A DNA stretch of 64,000 nt from Mucilaginibacter auburnensis (GTDB lineage Bacteria; Bacteroidota; Bacteroidia; Sphingobacteriales; Sphingobacteriaceae), in NCBI RefSeq assembly GCF_002797815.1, contig NZ_PGFJ01000001.1:1426001-1490000 (forward strand), in the 5' to 3' direction. A program made the position numbers and the translations under genes. The notes under the pieces were generated by a model. The model was given only the letters and a program-made list of their open reading frames with translations, was not told the DNA's origin and searched no databases. Below are positions 62,675 to 64,000 of this stretch, in pieces; the stretch's first letter is position 1, and each line of letters begins with the position of its first letter.

Positions 62675-64000
62675 ATGATGGAAGAAATGGTTGAGCAAAT
62701 TGAATTATTGCTGGAGGAAAATAACGATGAACAACTGCGTACTTACCTCAACAACCTCAATATATCTGATGTTGAAGAACTGATAGATGAACTTCCTGAC
62801 TATGGCCCTAAATTTATTGAGACGCTTACCATTAACCGCGCGGTAAACGTTTTCAGAATACTTGACTTCCCTACACAGGAGCGTATTTTCAAAAAACTTT
62901 CGGGAAACCGCGTGGCAGAAATTGTAAACGAACTGCCACCCGATGACCGTACGGCTTTTTTCTCCGAATTACACGGCGACGCAGTTAAAAAACTCATTCT
63001 TCATTTATCGCCCGAAGACCGCAAAGAAGCGCTATCACTTTTAGGTTACGATGAGTATAGCGTTGGCCGTTTAATGACGCCCGATTATATCACCGTTAAA
63101 AAAAGCTGGACCGTAGCGCGTGTATTGGAACACGTACGGCAATATGGCAAGGCTTCAGAAACGCTTGACGTATTATATGTTATCGGCGACAAAGGTGTGT
63201 TACTGGATGATATTCGTATACGTGAGATCTTATTGGCCGATCCGAATACAAAAGTAAGCCAATTAATGGACGGGCGCTTGATAGCTTTGAAAGCGTCCGA
63301 CCCGCAAGAAGAAGCCATTAACATATTCAGGATGAATAACCGGGTAGCTTTGCCGGTTACCGATAAAGACGACGTATTGTTGGGCATAGTTACCGTTGAC
63401 GATATTTTATGGATAGCTAATGAAGAGTATACTGAAGATATTCAGAAAATAGGTGGTACCGAAGCATTGGATGAACCTTACCTTGATATATCATTGCTAA
63501 CACTGGTAAAAAAGCGTGTAGGTTGGCTTATTATCCTGTTTTTGGGGGAGATGCTTACCGCTGCGGCTATGGGCTATTTTCAAAAAGAAATTGAGAAGGC
63601 AGTTGTACTGGCGCTATTCATACCGTTAATTATTTCCAGTGGAGGTAACAGTGGTTCGCAGGCATCAACACTTATTATACAGGCTATGGCTTTAGGTGAG
63701 GTAACCATTGCCGACTGGTGGCGCGTTATGCGCCGTGAAATAGTGTCAGGCCTTATGCTGGGTTTAACGCTGGGTATTATAGGCTTTTTACAGGTGGCAT
63801 TACGCAGCAGTTTTAGTGATGTTTACGGGCCGCATTGGCTATCTGTAGCAATTACGGTTGGCGTATCGCTTGTATTTGTTGTTCTGTGGGGTTCATTATC
63901 AGGCTCCATGCTTCCGCTGTTGTTGAAAAGACTGGGTGCTGACCCGGCTACTTCGTCTGCACCCTTCGTGGCTACACTTGCTGACGTTACCGGCTTGGTG
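62675..64000 (+). CDS. mgtE: Magnesium transporter MgtE, partial (3' end outside window)
   Basis: An open frame of 442 codons from an ATG at 62675 (a second ATG follows at 62678) runs to the window edge. The N-terminal superhelical MgtE_N domain (LEENNDEQLRTYLNNLNISDVEEL, VNVFRILDFPTQERIFKKLS, VNELPPDDRTAFFSEL) is followed by a CBS pair (VGRLMTPDYITVKKSWTVARVLEHVR, LMDGRLIALKASDPQEEAINIF) and the first transmembrane helices with FIPLIISSGGNSGSQAST, the conserved ion-pore stretch. It imports Mg2+ with gating by cytoplasmic Mg2+ sensing. The last helix or helices are outside the window. Confidence 0.95.
   Translation, partial: MMEEMVEQIELLLEENNDEQLRTYLNNLNISDVEELIDELPDYGPKFIETLTINRAVNVFRILDFPTQERIFKKLSGNRVAEIVNELPPDDRTAFFSELHGDAVKKLILHLSPEDRKEALSLLGYDEYSVGRLMTPDYITVKKSWTVARVLEHVRQYGKASETLDVLYVIGDKGVLLDDIRIREILLADPNTKVSQLMDGRLIALKASDPQEEAINIFRMNNRVALPVTDKDDVLLGIVTVDDILWIANEEYTEDIQKIGGTEALDEPYLDISLLTLVKKRVGWLIILFLGEMLTAAAMGYFQKEIEKAVVLALFIPLIISSGGNSGSQASTLIIQAMALGEVTIADWWRVMRREIVSGLMLGLTLGIIGFLQVALRSSFSDVYGPHWLSVAITVGVSLVFVVLWGSLSGSMLPLLLKRLGADPATSSAPFVATLADVTGLV

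Noticed and set aside
1..64000. tRNA, rRNA, insertion sequence, integrase or prophage genes
   Set aside because: No cloverleaf-like sequence, rRNA signature or transposase/integrase motif was seen by eye; a tRNAscan or ISfinder search would settle it.

Overview
The window looks like the chromosome of a Bacteroidota member, most likely of the family Sphingobacteriaceae (Mucilaginibacter/Pedobacter-like). The evidence is two SusC/SusD pairs, a hybrid two-component sensor of the Reg_prop/Y_Y_Y type, a type IX secretion C-terminal domain, a NUDIX-family AraR, AT-rich intergenic DNA and promoter-like TTG-N19/20-nnnnTTTG boxes. The genus is inferred. No rRNA, tRNA, CRISPR array, transposase or phage gene was seen.

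Layout. 1-9.7 kb: a large secreted protein running off the left edge, a divergent secreted subtilisin-like protease, a small barrel-like protein, a MarR regulator and two FKBP-type lipoproteins. 9.7-22.7 kb: housekeeping and stress genes: photolyase, two SDR-type oxidoreductases, a SNF2 helicase, dapF, an HtrA/DegP protease, a DUF1398 protein, a divergent AraC/Crp regulator pair (the AraC gene has an apparent frameshift near its 3' end) and two cold-shock-domain genes. 22.9-24.1 kb: a fatty-acid desaturase preceded by a 51-codon ORF. 24.2-31.5 kb: a sugar-acid type locus (Gfo/Idh oxidoreductase, enolase-superfamily dehydratase, RraA-like protein, all with export signals) with a divergent AraC regulator and FGGY kinase.

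32-60.3 kb is the core of the window: a polysaccharide utilization locus for an arabinose-containing plant polymer. SusC/SusD pair 1, GH43, GH51 arabinofuranosidase, aldose 1-epimerase, a HAD phosphatase, SusC/SusD pair 2, then araR-araB-araD-araA, a convergent hybrid two-component regulator and a GH115 alpha-glucuronidase. The expected flow is binding and import by SusCD, removal of arabinofuranosyl and glucuronosyl side groups in the periplasm, mutarotation, then cytoplasmic conversion of L-arabinose through ribulose and ribulose-5-phosphate to xylulose-5-phosphate. No obvious endo-acting xylanase is present.

60.4-64 kb: a carboxypeptidase-regulatory-like secreted protein, ychF, and the 5' part of an mgtE magnesium transporter cut by the right edge.

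The most interesting unexplained signals are in the non-coding DNA of the arabinose locus. Both susC leaders share a 14-nt identical box, a tiny ORF starting MNKE and a common sequence at the susC start codon. The second leader also carries three direct repeats of an 18-19 bp motif on one helical face, which fits an AraC-type output domain such as that of the local hybrid sensor. I found no clear new defence or mobile system.
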